DNA of 64,000 nucleotides, taken from Bacteroidota bacterium (GTDB lineage Bacteria > Bacteroidota > Bacteroidia > Chitinophagales > Chitinophagaceae). A model generated the notes under the pieces. That model made no database searches. It was not told where the DNA came from and was given only the letters and a program-made list of their open reading frames with translations. The stretch lies in contig JAEZGS010000017.1 in the NCBI GenBank assembly GCA_023437225.1, positions 1 through 64,000 on the forward strand. Direction: 5' to 3'. The first letter of the stretch is position 1; each line of letters begins with the position of its first letter. Position numbers and translations under genes: made by a program. Of the stretch, positions 52,672 to 61,952 are shown piece by piece.

Positions 52672-52710
52672 AATAAAAAAAATCCCGCAAATGGTTATCT
52701 GCGGGATTAT
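52672..52710 (-). terminator. Terminator of the DUF2723 gene
   Basis: AATCCCGCA (52681-52689) pairs with TGCGGGATT (52700-52708) around a 10-base loop; read on the minus strand it is followed by a T run of eight. It also separates this gene from the VWA gene that follows on the same strand. Confidence 0.9.
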
Positions 52711-52733
52711 GCAATCTTTTACAATTAAGCCGT

Positions 52734-55700
52734 TTATCGCCGTTGTGGCGTATCGCCCGACGGTGTGGACAGCGTTGGAGCAGCTTCCCGTGCCGGACCT
52801 TTCTGGTATTGCGCTTCCAGTTGTTCGATTTGCATCAGCATCTGGTAACAGGTGGCAATGTCGTACACGAAGCTATATAACTTCTCTGGCAGAACTCCTC
52901 CCTTATTGTTGATGAGCGCCATCGCCTGCATCGCGAGTTGTTCGTTACTCATCGGCTCGTCAGAAAGCTTGCGGTAATAAGCCATCTGCTGCTCGAGATC
53001 CTTTTTGAGCGATCGCTTCACCTTATCGGCAAGCTGAACATCATCAGCGAGAAATGCGGCCTCCATGAAATCGAGACTGACGTTATTGTGGAAGTTACCC
53101 CTGTTGGAAGTCATTCCATACGGCATGTTTTCTTCCAGTACCGATTGATCGTATTTACGCAACACTTTTCTTGCAGAGTCTTTCATGTTGTATGCAACAA
53201 GGCTCTTGGCGAGTGTGGCATGCGTAAGCCGGATCGAATTCAAATGCCTGCGGTTCTCTTCATCATAATATACACCGGGGCGGCCTGCATTTCCATACGC
53301 AAATTTGTTCATCACTGTTTGGTATGATCCTTCATTGTCTACGCCAGGATTTACAATTGGAACAAATCGGTAGGTAAGTCCTTCCATTCTCAAGTATTTA
53401 TCCAATCCTAATGAACGCAGTTCTGCAGTGGAGGTGAAATAGATGGGTCTGCGGAACTTGTTTGCGGCGATCACAGCAAGAAGTGCAAGATCATTTTTCT
53501 GGATATAATTCTTCTGTATGTCGATCGTCACCGAGCTTACAATTGAATCACCCGGATTCAACTTATAATTCTTCCTGATGTAATCAACATCAACAGGTAT
53601 GCTTACTTTTTTTGTTGGGAACACATTCGATTGTTCGCCACTCTGCATTCCAACCATCTTGCTAGGGTCATCACTCGCAACAACGTCTTTGATGATTGTA
53701 TGCAGATCGTAATAGTCGGTTTGGTTGTAACCCGGAATATTATAGATCGGCAGAATGTCGCGATTGCTGCCCTGAATTTGCTCCGGTGTAAGGATCACAT
53801 CCGCGGGAGCACTTTCATTCAGTTTATAACGAAGCTGGTTGATGTACCAATCGGTTCCCAACAAGCTGTAATTGATGACGCGAAGATCTTTTCGCACTTC
53901 CTCAACTTCCTGTGTATACCAAAGAGGGTAGGTATCGTTATCGCCGAAGGTGAACAGTATTGAATTTGGAGCACAACTTTCAAGGTAGTTTTTACCAAGA
54001 TCGCGCGCAAGTGTTTTTTGAGAACGATCATGATCGTCCCATTCCTGCGATGCCATCAGCACAGGTACAGCAAGCAGACAAACTGCGAAACTGATGTAAC
54101 CTGCGCCATCCCCTTTGATAAAACGACTAAGCTTTTCGCGTAACCAAAGCACACCAAGCCCGATCCATATAGCAAATGCATAAAAGGAACCCACGTATGC
54201 ATAGTCTCTTTCGCGCGGCTGATAGCCCGATTGATTTAAATAGATTACTATCGCCAATCCGGTAAAAAAGAATAACAGGAACGAAACAAGGAAGTCTCTT
54301 CTATCACGTTGAAACTGGTATACTACTCCGAGTATTCCAAGGATCAGCGGAAGGAAATACAATTTGTTATTTGCCTTATTTGTTTTGCCGGCAGTGTCCG
54401 GAAGAATATCGTTTGTGCTATGGAACAGTTTATCGATGAAAGTAATACCACTATACCAGTTACCATCCCGAACATTTCCAAGACCCTGAATATCGTTTTG
54501 TTTACCTGCGAAATTCCACATGAAGTATCGGAAGTACATCCAGCGGAACTGATAGTCGGCAAGAAAGCGAATATCGTTGGCTACGGTAGGTTCTTCGTCC
54601 TGTTCAAGCCCTCCAAACTGTCGGTATACCATTTCCTGGTTTCGTTCATTTCCATTGTCCCACATACGCGGAAATAAGTGCGCTGTTTCCATTCCGGCGT
54701 AATTGATCTTACGAACCTGGCCCGCGACTTCATATTTTTTTTCGCCGCGCACATACTGGTCGCCCGTGACAACGTAATCTTCGCCAGAAAGATCTTCAGT
54801 GAAGAATGGCCCGTATAATATCGGCCAGTCGCCGTATTGTTCGCGACTCAGATATCCAACAAGGCTCACAGGATTATCTACATTGAACATATCCACTGAC
54901 GGATCGGCATTTGAACGGATCAGCGTAGTAAAGTATGTAGAATAGCCAAGGATCAGGAAGATAGCAGACCACAATCCGATCTTAAGGAACGATGCAATTC
55001 CTGCCCGGTAGTTATAACATAAAAAGATGAAACCCGCAATGGCAAGTAGGAGCAGGAAAAAACTGCCACCAGACTTAATGAACGGAAAACAGAAAAGTAA
55101 AATGATGGCTCCGAGCCAGGCCGGGAAGGCTTTGAAGCGTCTGATCGATTCATCAGTAAACCGAAGACCGACTATGAGTAGCGCTGCAAGTAATGCAAAG
55201 TAAATGGCGAAACCCACGAAGAAGGGGGTTCCCAGTTCATTCACAAAAAAGATGTCGAATGCTCCTGCACCTTTGATTGACCATTGAATGATCGCCACCT
55301 GCGTGATGCCGGTGATAACGCATCCTATAACGAAGGCGAAGAAAGTACCCCAGGGAGTGACGTTATAGCGCTTGAAATAATATACCATTACGATGGCTGG
55401 TATGGTAAGGAGGTTCAACAGGTGAACACCAACAGACAAGCCCATCATGAAAAATATGAAGACAAGCCACCTGTCGGCACGAGAGAATTTGTGTCCATCG
55501 GTATGGCTTTCGCGATCAACTTCGTGTTCCCACTTAAGGATGGCCCAGAATACGATAGCTGTAAAAAGAGAAGAAAGCGCATATACTTCGCCTTCAACTG
55601 CAGAATACCAGAATGAATCAGAAAATGTATAAGCAAGTGCACCCACGATACCTGCGGCCATGATGCCGAAGATCTGCCCACGAGTTACAGGTTCGCCGGT

Positions 55701-56021
55701 TTTGATGATCAATTTTCTTGCAAAGTGTGTGATCGTCCAAAAAAGGAAAAGTATTGTAAAGCCACTGGCGATGGCACTCATGAAGTTTACAGCTTTGGCT
55801 GCGGTTGCGGGGTCATCCCCAAACAATACAATAAACAGCCTTCCAAGTAACACAAACAATGGCGCACCAGGTGGGTGGGGGATCTGCAGCTTATAAGCAC
55901 TGGAAGTAAATTCACCCACATCCCAGAAACTGCCTGTTGGCTCCATCGTTAAAACATACACCGTACAGGCGATCAGAGCTACGATCCAGCCGACAATGTT
56001 GTTCACTTTATTAAAGGACAT
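52734..56021 (-). CDS. DUF2723 GT-C like membrane protein
   Basis: A 1095-residue protein with about eleven membrane helices in the first 640 residues. The opening VGWIVALIACTVYVLTMEPTGSFWDVGEFTSSAYKLQIPHPPGAPLF is the DUF2723 signature, with the acidic pair (Asp/Glu in WDVGEF) that is catalytic in GT-C protein O-mannosyltransferases. The remainder is a large periplasmic part with FTFGDNDTYPLWYTQEVE. It probably moves a sugar from a lipid carrier to protein or glycan in the periplasm, and has been linked to Bacteroidota protein O-glycosylation. Monocistronic, with its own terminator. Confidence 0.86.
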   Translation of the reverse strand: MSFNKVNNIVGWIVALIACTVYVLTMEPTGSFWDVGEFTSSAYKLQIPHPPGAPLFVLLGRLFIVLFGDDPATAAKAVNFMSAIASGFTILFLFWTITHFARKLIIKTGEPVTRGQIFGIMAAGIVGALAYTFSDSFWYSAVEGEVYALSSLFTAIVFWAILKWEHEVDRESHTDGHKFSRADRWLVFIFFMMGLSVGVHLLNLLTIPAIVMVYYFKRYNVTPWGTFFAFVIGCVITGITQVAIIQWSIKGAGAFDIFFVNELGTPFFVGFAIYFALLAALLIVGLRFTDESIRRFKAFPAWLGAIILLFCFPFIKSGGSFFLLLLAIAGFIFLCYNYRAGIASFLKIGLWSAIFLILGYSTYFTTLIRSNADPSVDMFNVDNPVSLVGYLSREQYGDWPILYGPFFTEDLSGEDYVVTGDQYVRGEKKYEVAGQVRKINYAGMETAHLFPRMWDNGNERNQEMVYRQFGGLEQDEEPTVANDIRFLADYQFRWMYFRYFMWNFAGKQNDIQGLGNVRDGNWYSGITFIDKLFHSTNDILPDTAGKTNKANNKLYFLPLILGILGVVYQFQRDRRDFLVSFLLFFFTGLAIVIYLNQSGYQPRERDYAYVGSFYAFAIWIGLGVLWLREKLSRFIKGDGAGYISFAVCLLAVPVLMASQEWDDHDRSQKTLARDLGKNYLESCAPNSILFTFGDNDTYPLWYTQEVEEVRKDLRVINYSLLGTDWYINQLRYKLNESAPADVILTPEQIQGSNRDILPIYNIPGYNQTDYYDLHTIIKDVVASDDPSKMVGMQSGEQSNVFPTKKVSIPVDVDYIRKNYKLNPGDSIVSSVTIDIQKNYIQKNDLALLAVIAANKFRRPIYFTSTAELRSLGLDKYLRMEGLTYRFVPIVNPGVDNEGSYQTVMNKFAYGNAGRPGVYYDEENRRHLNSIRLTHATLAKSLVAYNMKDSARKVLRKYDQSVLEENMPYGMTSNRGNFHNNVSLDFMEAAFLADDVQLADKVKRSLKKDLEQQMAYYRKLSDEPMSNEQLAMQAMALINNKGGVLPEKLYSFVYDIATCYQMLMQIEQLEAQYQKGPAREAAPTLSTPSGDTPQRR

Positions 56022-56104
56022 ATGAAACTATTGATATTTAAAATTTTGAACTTCGCAAACCTACAGGAAATTTGATTATGCGCAAATTGTACAGGGGCGC
56101 TAAG

Positions 56105-56920
56105 TTATGTGAAATGAATTCTAACGGTTTGATAAAACAGGCGGTTTTGGACGTTTTGATCTTTCTCGGTAAAACCCTGTAGTCCGAAAAGACCAGCAGC
56201 ATTCCCTTTATTAATGGCAATCTCGAGGTAGCCCGCGGAATTGAATAGTGCAAGCTTTTCACCTTCTATGACGTCCGCATAGGTTTCTGAAATACTGCTA
56301 ATGGTTTCATCCCGTTTGAACATCACTTTGAAACTGCGTCCTTTTCTTTGTTCTTCGAATTGTTCCCTGGTAATGTTTACGACCACGTTCTCGAAATTGT
56401 CAATAAAGAGGATCTGTCCTTCAATCCAGTTTTCACCAAGTAATGGACGTAATGCGTTTTTCTCGACGAAGCTGACATCAGGTTCGCCGATATCCTGAAG
56501 CCGGTCCCCATTCACAATCCGGTTGATCGCTTTACCCATCACTTCCGCACAATACAGGGTGTTTCGGATGGCCGACTTATCAAGAGGCAAACCTATAACC
56601 ATTTCGGGCCGCTCCTGTAATACCATTGTAATTAACCCATTGTCGGCGCACAAAATGTATTGTTCCTGGTGGTATGCAAGAAGCAATTGTTCCGGCTTCC
56701 TGTCGAAAAGGTTTACCAGCAAAATATGGTAACTGAAAGGGGGGAAGTTTTTTATTGCGTTGCTACATATATATGCTGCCTGCGAAAAATTAAAAGGAGG
56801 AAGGTGGTGAGATATGTCAACTAAATTGAACTGCGGGTTAACGCGCAACAACTGTCCTTTGACAGCACCGATGAGATAATCTTTTTGTCCTATGTCGGAA
56901 GTGAGCGTTACAATGGCCAT
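56105..56920 (-). CDS. SAM hydrolase/chlorinase-fluorinase family protein
   Basis: A 271-residue member of the DUF62 family. TLTSDIGQKDYLIGAVKGQLLRVNPQFNLVDISHHLPPFN at the start, LCADNGLITMVLQERPEMV (about residue 90) and a C-terminal beta-barrel domain with IALFNSAGYLEIAINKGNAAGLFGL type residues are the family pattern. Bacterial members usually split S-adenosylmethionine to adenosine and methionine; the halogenase residues of the fluorinase group cannot be judged from this. Located 83 bases downstream of the DUF2723 start, on the same strand. Confidence 0.85.
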   Translation of the reverse strand: MAIVTLTSDIGQKDYLIGAVKGQLLRVNPQFNLVDISHHLPPFNFSQAAYICSNAIKNFPPFSYHILLVNLFDRKPEQLLLAYHQEQYILCADNGLITMVLQERPEMVIGLPLDKSAIRNTLYCAEVMGKAINRIVNGDRLQDIGEPDVSFVEKNALRPLLGENWIEGQILFIDNFENVVVNITREQFEEQRKGRSFKVMFKRDETISSISETYADVIEGEKLALFNSAGYLEIAINKGNAAGLFGLQGFTEKDQNVQNRLFYQTVRIHFT

Positions 56921-56957
56921 GAAATGGAAGTCGGGATTAAAATGGTTGATTGCTTAC

Positions 56958-57764
56958 TCACTTGACCAGTTTTCCATCTTTATAAAAAAACTTTCGCACC
57001 ATTTTATCTGCGAAAGAAGGGAAGAACCGGTTCAAAAACACTGTGCTCTTGCCATTGAGGGTAAGAATCATTGTTCGTTTCTTTTTTTCAATGGCTTCGA
57101 GGATATGCACTGCTACTTCTTCCGCAGGCATCATCCTGCCTTCTTCCATAGAGGTTTCTCCAAAGGTGTTTCCTTTGGAATCGAGCGCTGCAAAGCGAAT
57201 GTTCGAAGTGGTAAATCCCGGGCATACCCACATTACGTTTACTTCCTGATCCAAAAGTTCGGTACGCAAAGCTTCCAGCCATCCCTGTAGAGCAAACTTG
57301 GATGCGGAATATGCGCTTCGGCCAGGCAGTCCGCGATAGCCCGCTATCGAGGAAACTCCAACAATTGTTCCCTGTCGCTCGACAATAGAAGGCAACGCAT
57401 ATTTAGTACAATATACTGCCCCGTAAAAGTTCACATCCATGACTCTTCGAATCACATCCACATCAAGATCCTGGACCAATGCACGCATGGAAACGCCGGC
57501 ATTATTAATGAGAATGTCAATGCCACCAAACGTTTTGATCGTTGATTCGATAAATCTCCGGCAATCAGATTCTTTACTTACATCGCTTACAATTGCATGC
57601 AACATGTTTTGCGAGTATTGCATTTGCAATCGATATAGTTTATCATAGTTACGGCCGCAAGTTGCCACTTTTGCTCCAAGAGGGATGAGGGCTTCGACGA
57701 GTGCTTTGCCGATTCCTTCACTACCACCTGTGATCGCAACAACTTTATCTTTGAAAAATGACAT
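56958..57764 (-). CDS. Short-chain dehydrogenase/reductase
   Basis: A 268-residue classical SDR. TGGSEGIGKA at about residues 13-22 binds the cofactor, NNAGVS at about 88-93, and the catalytic Ser-Tyr-Lys is in VSSIAGYRGLPGRSAYSASKFA (Y-x3-K near residue 151-155). The C-terminal segment is basic (MVRKFFYKDGKLVK). The substrate is not evident; similar Bacteroidota proteins are annotated as SDR family oxidoreductases. It precedes the SAM hydrolase on the same strand by 37 bases. Confidence 0.86.
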   Translation of the reverse strand: MSFFKDKVVAITGGSEGIGKALVEALIPLGAKVATCGRNYDKLYRLQMQYSQNMLHAIVSDVSKESDCRRFIESTIKTFGGIDILINNAGVSMRALVQDLDVDVIRRVMDVNFYGAVYCTKYALPSIVERQGTIVGVSSIAGYRGLPGRSAYSASKFALQGWLEALRTELLDQEVNVMWVCPGFTTSNIRFAALDSKGNTFGETSMEEGRMMPAEEVAVHILEAIEKKKRTMILTLNGKSTVFLNRFFPSFADKMVRKFFYKDGKLVK

Positions 57765-57876
57765 GCGAGAATGTTATGCAACAAAAATAGGTGAATTTCT
57801 ACCAATCTGACGGGCCGATTGGCTACTTGCAAGGAATGAAAAGATATTATAATTTGTAGGGAACCATTAACTAACT

Positions 57877-59298
57877 ATGCTTTTCAATTCCATAGAATTC
57901 CTGGTATTTTTTCCAGTAGTTACCACTTTATTTTTTCTATTACCACATCGCTACAGGTGGAGTCTGTTGCTAGCAGCTTCCTGCTTCTTTTATATGTTTT
58001 TCAAGCCGGAATACATCCTGATCCTGGCTTTCACCATCGTGATAGATTATTTCGCAGGATTGCTGCTGGAAAAAGAACAGGACAGGCGAAAGAAAAAAAT
58101 ATACCTCATCGCCAGCCTTGTCGCAAATATTGGGGTCCTGGCGATTTTCAAGTACTACAATTTTATCAATGATAACATTACCGGTATTGCAACGCTGTTC
58201 GATATTAAAAATCCAATTCCCTACCTCACGATCTTACTACCCATTGGCCTTTCATTCCACACGTTCCAGGCTATGAGTTATACGATTGAGGTGTATCGGG
58301 GCAATCAAAAGGCAGAACGGCATTTTGGCATATACTCATTGTATGTGATGTTCTACCCGCAGCTCGTGGCCGGTCCAATTGAACGACCTCAAAACATATT
58401 GCATCAGTTTCATGAGAAAAAATATTTCACGTATGACAACGCGGTGCAGGGCTTAAACCTGATACTTTATGGTCTCTTCATGAAAATTGTTATCGCAGAC
58501 CGACTGGCTGTGTATGTTAACAAGGTATATGCCGATATAGATAACGCCAGCAGCTTGTCCGTATTGATGGCAGTATGTTTCTTTTCCTTCCAGATCTATT
58601 GCGACTTTGCAGGCTATTCAAATATTGCGCGTGGCACTGCTAAGTTTATGGGTTATGATCTGATGGTCAATTTCAACAGGCCATATCTTGCTCAATCAAT
58701 TCCTGAGTTCTGGAGTCGCTGGCATATATCATTATCAACCTGGTTCCGTGACTACCTCTATATTCCCCTCGGAGGTAACCGGGTATCCGCACCGCGTTGG
58801 TATTTCAACCTGTTCATCGTTTTTCTGATCAGCGGGTTGTGGCATGGAGCTAATTGGACGTTCATCGTTTGGGGTGCGCTTCACGGGATCTATGTGGTGT
58901 TTGCAAATGTCACCAAATCCTACCAGCAACGAATCACAGAGGTCCTTATGCTCGATCGTGTTCCGTGGTTGCTGGTTGGTATCAACCGCGTATGGGTTTT
59001 TGTGCTCGTTACATTCGCATGGATATTTTTCAGGGCTGAAAATTTTACGCAGGCATCGAAGATCATTTCCAAGATCGTCGTCTTCGATTCCAGCTTTAAC
59101 CTCATTCAGCTAACGGCTGGAACGGGACCGCTAAACATATTGTTGAGTCTTTTTGCGATTGGACTGTTGTTCCTTACTTACAAACTGCCATCGCAATTAA
59201 AGCTTCGGAATAACCTTGCCTTTCTATTCGTCACTTCATTCTTCATAATAATATTCGGTAAAGATGTCGCAGCAGAATTCATCTACTTCCAATTTTAA
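57877..59298 (+). CDS. MBOAT family O-acyltransferase (AlgI-like)
   Basis: A 473-residue membrane-bound O-acyltransferase with about ten helices. VVTTLFFLLPHRYRWSLLL near the start, FYPQLVAGPIERPQNILHQF (about residue 166) and the catalytic region YCDFAGYSNIARGTAKFMGYDL (about 247) with LSTWFRDYLYIPLGGNR, and the active-site histidine in SGLWHGANWTF (about 322) are all there. Such enzymes pass acetyl or other acyl groups across the inner membrane to exported polysaccharides. Its last 35 bases overlap the SGNH-like gene, which would supply the extracytoplasmic half. Confidence 0.92.
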   Translation: MLFNSIEFLVFFPVVTTLFFLLPHRYRWSLLLAASCFFYMFFKPEYILILAFTIVIDYFAGLLLEKEQDRRKKKIYLIASLVANIGVLAIFKYYNFINDNITGIATLFDIKNPIPYLTILLPIGLSFHTFQAMSYTIEVYRGNQKAERHFGIYSLYVMFYPQLVAGPIERPQNILHQFHEKKYFTYDNAVQGLNLILYGLFMKIVIADRLAVYVNKVYADIDNASSLSVLMAVCFFSFQIYCDFAGYSNIARGTAKFMGYDLMVNFNRPYLAQSIPEFWSRWHISLSTWFRDYLYIPLGGNRVSAPRWYFNLFIVFLISGLWHGANWTFIVWGALHGIYVVFANVTKSYQQRITEVLMLDRVPWLLVGINRVWVFVLVTFAWIFFRAENFTQASKIISKIVVFDSSFNLIQLTAGTGPLNILLSLFAIGLLFLTYKLPSQLKLRNNLAFLFVTSFFIIIFGKDVAAEFIYFQF

Positions 59299-60253
59299 AA
59301 AGTTCGCGTTGAGAATCGCGTTACCCTTGCTTGGAGGCTTGTTTCTCTTCGGCCTGATATTCGAAAAACTCTTTGAACGGTACGTTGTCCTCGGAAGTCA
59401 AATTAACGGTGCATATAAAATTAACCGGGTCATCAATGAAACTCATCCTGGGGAAACCCCCATTTTCGGTTCCTCGAGAGCCTTGTGTTCATTTATACCT
59501 GATATGCTCGGTGATGACTATTTCAATTATGGATTGTCCAACGCACAGGATGATATGATCCTTTTTTGCCTAAAACATGAGCTGAAAAAGCCGAAGACAA
59601 ATCCCACCATTGTCATTAACCTGGATATTGATGGATTGACCAGATCAATTGGCGACGTTTCATATTATCTGTACAACAGCAATGATCCGCAGGTAAAGCG
59701 TTTGTTGGCTTCGAAGTATCGGACACATTATTCGATTCCATTTGTGAAGTATTACGGTTATTATGAAGAATATTGTAAGAACATGCTTAACGATAAAATG
59801 AACCTGACAAAGTTTACCAATAAAGGTGCTTCATCCGAGAAGAACATTCTGACAGAAAAAAAATTTGAAGAGATGATCATGAAGAGAAAAACTTCTCGCA
59901 TTACCTTCAAGAACGATCCTGAGCTTGAAAAGGAATTCGATAAAATATTGGACGAAAACCGTAACAGGTTTTTTGTATTTGTAGTATCACCATATCACTC
60001 TTCTTATTTTACTAATTATAAGAATTACGAAGAGATGAAAGCTTTTCTTGCGCGTTGGGATGCAAAGCCGAATGTGAAGGTCTATGATTTCAGTAAGTTG
60101 GCGTTGGCAGACAGCCTGCTGTTGAATACTTCACACGTAAATTATCTCGGTGCAATTCAGTTCAGCAACACGCTCAGAGATAGCTTGTCAAGTCTGCAAA
60201 AGAATGAACCGGAATATGCAAGCATTCAGAATAGGATGGCGTTAAGGAACTAA
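59264..60253 (+). CDS. Membrane-anchored SGNH-like acyl-transfer partner
   Basis: A 329-residue protein with one N-terminal membrane anchor (about residues 16-36) and a periplasmic SGNH/DltD-like domain. The block I region is FGSSRALC (about 68-75), and the C-terminal block with the likely catalytic histidine is NTSHVNYLGAIQFSNTL near residue 285. The block II-III glycine and asparagine are harder to place. Paired with an MBOAT it resembles the DltB/DltD and AlgI/AlgX-J systems, in which the SGNH protein completes acyl transfer to a glycan. The overlap of 35 bases suggests coupled translation. Confidence 0.75.
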   Translation: MSQQNSSTSNFKKFALRIALPLLGGLFLFGLIFEKLFERYVVLGSQINGAYKINRVINETHPGETPIFGSSRALCSFIPDMLGDDYFNYGLSNAQDDMILFCLKHELKKPKTNPTIVINLDIDGLTRSIGDVSYYLYNSNDPQVKRLLASKYRTHYSIPFVKYYGYYEEYCKNMLNDKMNLTKFTNKGASSEKNILTEKKFEEMIMKRKTSRITFKNDPELEKEFDKILDENRNRFFVFVVSPYHSSYFTNYKNYEEMKAFLARWDAKPNVKVYDFSKLALADSLLLNTSHVNYLGAIQFSNTLRDSLSSLQKNEPEYASIQNRMALRN

Positions 60254-60290
60254 GATGCTCAAAAAAGTTTCATTTTTTTTACGGCAGAAA

Positions 60291-60321
60291 TTTGGATTTA
60301 ATTACTAACGACTTATCTTTG
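60291..60321 (+). promoter_or_regulatory. Promoter of tRNA-Lys
   Basis: TTTG (60291-60294) and TATCTTTG (60314-60321) are exactly 19 bases apart, a perfect Bacteroidota promoter. The leader GCACTCCCAACAAC follows and is nearly the same as the tRNA-Val leader. Confidence 0.85.
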
Positions 60322-60344
60322 CACTCCCAACAACAAAAAGGGAT

Positions 60345-60417
60345 GATTCCGTAGCTCAGTTGGTAGAGCAATACACTTTTAATGTATGGGCCCTGGGTTC
60401 GAGTCCCAGCGGGATCA
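60345..60417 (+). tRNA. tRNA-Lys(TTT)
   Basis: The acceptor GATTCCG pairs with CGGGATC, the D arm has AGCTCAGTTGGTAGAGC, the anticodon stem ATACA/TGTAT encloses CTTTTAA (anticodon TTT, A37), and the T arm is CTGGGTTCGAGTCCCAG. 73 bases, no CCA encoded. It is the usual substrate of TsaD and MtaB. Confidence 0.97.
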
Positions 60418-60420
60418 CAA

Positions 60421-60456
60421 AAAAATGGTACATCGGTTTGATGTACCATTTTTTTT
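60421..60456. terminator. Bidirectional terminator after tRNA-Lys
   Basis: AATGGTACATC (60424-60434) and GATGTACCATT (60440-60450) pair around GGTTT, with A and T runs on either side, so it can end both the tRNA and the convergent SRPBCC gene. Confidence 0.9.
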
Positions 60457-60925
60457 ATGCCTGTAATTGAAAGTTGAATAATCTATCCAAAACTTTATAC
60501 CGGTAATCGAAAATGCTGTCAAGTTTATTTTTGATCATCAAAGAGTGAGCTATCTTTCCCAACGCTCCAAAAGGTAATTGATAATCGACGGTATCTTTCA
60601 TCAGTATTCCATTTTCCTTTTGAATGAATTCATGATGATGATTCCAAAGTTTATAAGGACCTTTTTCCTGGAAGTCAGTAAAACTCTTTTGAAATACAAC
60701 TGAAGTGATCCTGGTTCTCCAACTGAGGGGTATCCATAATAAGGGAGATACAGTATAGTCTATTTGCATTCCTTCATAAATGGATTCCTCACTTAGATCT
60801 GTGAGTACAGTGAATCGCATATCCCTGGGAGTGATCCTTGCCAGATTATGAGGATTGCAAAAGAATGTCCATGCTGTGTTCAGATCACAACCTAATTGTT
60901 GCTCTCTGTATAACCGGTAAATCAT
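60455..60925 (-). CDS. SRPBCC/START-like fold protein
   Basis: A 156-residue protein. The opening RLYREQQLGCDLNTAWTFFCNPHNLARITP and the later ITSVVFQKSFTDFQEKGPYKLWNHHHEF match the START-like, polyketide-cyclase-type fold used in SRPBCC proteins, often associated with cell-division inhibitor-like members in Bacteroidota. The binding cavity ligand is unknown. No signal peptide, so cytoplasmic. Its stop lies in the terminator shared with tRNA-Lys. Confidence 0.75.
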   Translation of the reverse strand: MIYRLYREQQLGCDLNTAWTFFCNPHNLARITPRDMRFTVLTDLSEESIYEGMQIDYTVSPLLWIPLSWRTRITSVVFQKSFTDFQEKGPYKLWNHHHEFIQKENGILMKDTVDYQLPFGALGKIAHSLMIKNKLDSIFDYRYKVLDRLFNFQLQA

Positions 60926-60968
60926 CTTAGAGACTGAAGCATTTTTTAATTGCAGTAATTGAATGACA

Positions 60969-61919
60969 TCAAGGTAACAATACTTTATCTATTACATGCA
61001 CTACACCATTGGTAGCCATAACGTTCACTGCGGTAATGTTAGCATTGGTGGTGTTGCCATTTCCTTTTAAAGTAGCATTGCTTCCCAGGCCTACTCTTAC
61101 AGTGCCACCATGCGCGGTTGTAAGGTTCTGGCCATCAGAGAGGTCTGAAGAGAATGCTCTTGAAGGCACTACATGATAGGTAAGTATTGACGCGAGTGTA
61201 TTAGGGTCGGCTGCCTGAATGGAAGCAATGGTGGGAAAACCTGCATCAATAAAGGCCTGGTTAACTGGAGCAAATACGGTGAAGGGTCCGTCTGACGTTA
61301 ATACCTGGGCCACATTCGTGCTTCCCTCACTGGCACGGAGCACCGCTGCTACGAGGTAGGTGAAGTTATCGTTTGCTTGTGCTACCTCTACCAGGTTACC
61401 CATTGGCGGAATCAGCGCCCGTTCGATGGAATGAATAACTCCGTTGCTTGCAGCAATATCTGCGGTCGTTACTTTCCATCCGTTTACAAAAACACCATTA
61501 CTGTTTTTAGTTACATATACCGGATCGCCACCGGCGGTAGTTACTGCGGCGTTCGGTCCCGCGGGAACATCCGCTGCCATAACCTTTGCTCCAATAGTGT
61601 GATACAGTAAGATCTCTTCTAGTTCATCTGCCGGAGTACTGGCTATGACACTGCTGGTTATGCCCGAAGCATTGAACGATGCATCTGCCGGAGCGAAAAC
61701 CGTGAACGGTCCTGCGCCATTCAAAGTTGCTCCGAGATTAGCTTTTGTGACGGCCGACTCCAGCAAGCTGTAACTATTGTTTTCCATAACAATTGCCGCG
61801 ATGGTTTTAGGAGAGTTGTTAGTGTCATCATCGTCTTTTGAGCAAGCTGAACTAAATAAGGAAACAGATAATGTTGCGAAGGCTGCAATACTGGCCCTGG
61901 TAAAAAAATTTCTTTTCAT
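60969..61919 (-). CDS. Lipoprotein with two FAS1 (fasciclin) domains
   Basis: A 316-residue lipoprotein. The signal ends LFSSA-C (about Cys26) followed by a KDDDDTNN linker. Two FAS1 domains follow, each with a H1-like NGAGPFTVFAPADASFN or DGPFTVFAPVNQAFID motif and a terminal NGVIHSIERAL or NGVVHVIDKVL (H2-like) motif; they lie at about residues 37-170 and 177-316. FAS1 domains mediate adhesion. It is surface or periplasmic in location. It lies 33 bases downstream of the MarR-type regulator on the same strand. Confidence 0.9.
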   Translation of the reverse strand: MKRNFFTRASIAAFATLSVSLFSSACSKDDDDTNNSPKTIAAIVMENNSYSLLESAVTKANLGATLNGAGPFTVFAPADASFNASGITSSVIASTPADELEEILLYHTIGAKVMAADVPAGPNAAVTTAGGDPVYVTKNSNGVFVNGWKVTTADIAASNGVIHSIERALIPPMGNLVEVAQANDNFTYLVAAVLRASEGSTNVAQVLTSDGPFTVFAPVNQAFIDAGFPTIASIQAADPNTLASILTYHVVPSRAFSSDLSDGQNLTTAHGGTVRVGLGSNATLKGNGNTTNANITAVNVMATNGVVHVIDKVLLP

Positions 61920-61952
61920 GATTTGATGTTTGATAGATGGTTGATTATCGGT

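Noticed and set aside
57877..60253. Complete dlt or alginate-acetylation operon
   Set aside because: Only the MBOAT and SGNH-like genes are present; no carrier protein, ligase or polymer genes are next to them.
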